Assembly: GCF_003287875.1 (NCBI RefSeq)
Contig: NZ_QMKK01000035.1
Location: 186,001-250,000, forward strand
DNA length: 64,000 nucleotides
Origin: Martinezella tropici
Lineage (GTDB): Bacteria > Pseudomonadota > Alphaproteobacteria > Rhizobiales > Rhizobiaceae
Direction: 5' to 3'
Shown here piece by piece: positions 63,210 through 64,000 of this stretch. Both the position numbers and the translations under genes were made by a program. Under the pieces are notes generated by a model, which saw only the letters and a program-made list of their open reading frames with translations, made no database searches and had not been told where the DNA came from. Position 1 is the first letter of the stretch, and each line of letters opens with the position of its first letter.

Positions 63210-64000
<791 letters not shown>

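Overview
The window looks like chromosome or chromid DNA of a Rhizobiales bacterium close to Rhizobium/Sinorhizobium. It is GC-rich and has long spurious antisense frames. It carries a PcaQ-controlled pca operon coupled to a protocatechuate ABC importer, an alternative cox operon, a CyaC-type redox adenylate cyclase and a rhizobial intergenic repeat. No rRNA, tRNA, CRISPR array or intact insertion sequence was seen.

Layout. 1-3.5 kb: an RND efflux operon (two lipoprotein adaptors and the start of the pump) divergent from a TetR repressor, with two inverted repeats between them. 3.5-4.0 kb: gene remnants (a molybdopterin oxidoreductase fragment and a frameshifted TetR tail). 4.1-6.4 kb: a lipoprotein, an Nramp-like transporter with altered metal-site residues and two small PRC-barrel-like proteins. 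6.4-8.7 kb: small, poorly conserved ORFs. 8.7-13.0 kb: a compact operon XRE regulator - BTAD/TPR regulator - 72-aa protein - YcaO - TfuA, the best candidate for an undescribed peptide- or protein-modifying system. 13.4-16.0 kb: a small membrane protein, an acyltransferase, a gene-poor AT-rich gap and an RMF-like small protein. 16.1-20.5 kb: an SbmA/BacA-type ABC transporter, a curli-type set (two curlins and CsgH) and an SPW-repeat protein. 21.0-25.9 kb: cytochrome c and a five-gene alternative aa3-type oxidase operon (coxMNOP type plus subunit IV).

25.9-48.6 kb is one large locus that combines glycan handling with cyclic-nucleotide signalling. It has a stand-alone cNMP-binding protein, an ABC exporter with a ruined ATPase site, three tandem glycosyltransferase-like genes, a Yej/Dpp-type oligopeptide importer, a class III cyclase, a DUF3095 cyclase-like protein, two methyltransferases, the di-heme/2Fe-2S cyclase CyaC, a further glycosyltransferase, a polysaccharide deacetylase and a metallo-beta-lactamase-fold hydrolase. 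The region between cyaC and the last glycosyltransferase has a perfect 20-bp palindrome, a long hairpin and an intrinsic terminator.

48.9-53.7 kb holds a fused 5-oxoprolinase/hydantoinase with a winged-helix regulator behind it, and a GFA-family protein. 53.8-64 kb is a protocatechuate catabolic island: transporter genes pcaMNVWX, then pcaDCHGB, the divergent regulator pcaQ with a near-consensus PcaQ box, and the 3' part of pobA. Together these take up protocatechuate, or make it from 4-hydroxybenzoate, and send it through the beta-ketoadipate pathway.
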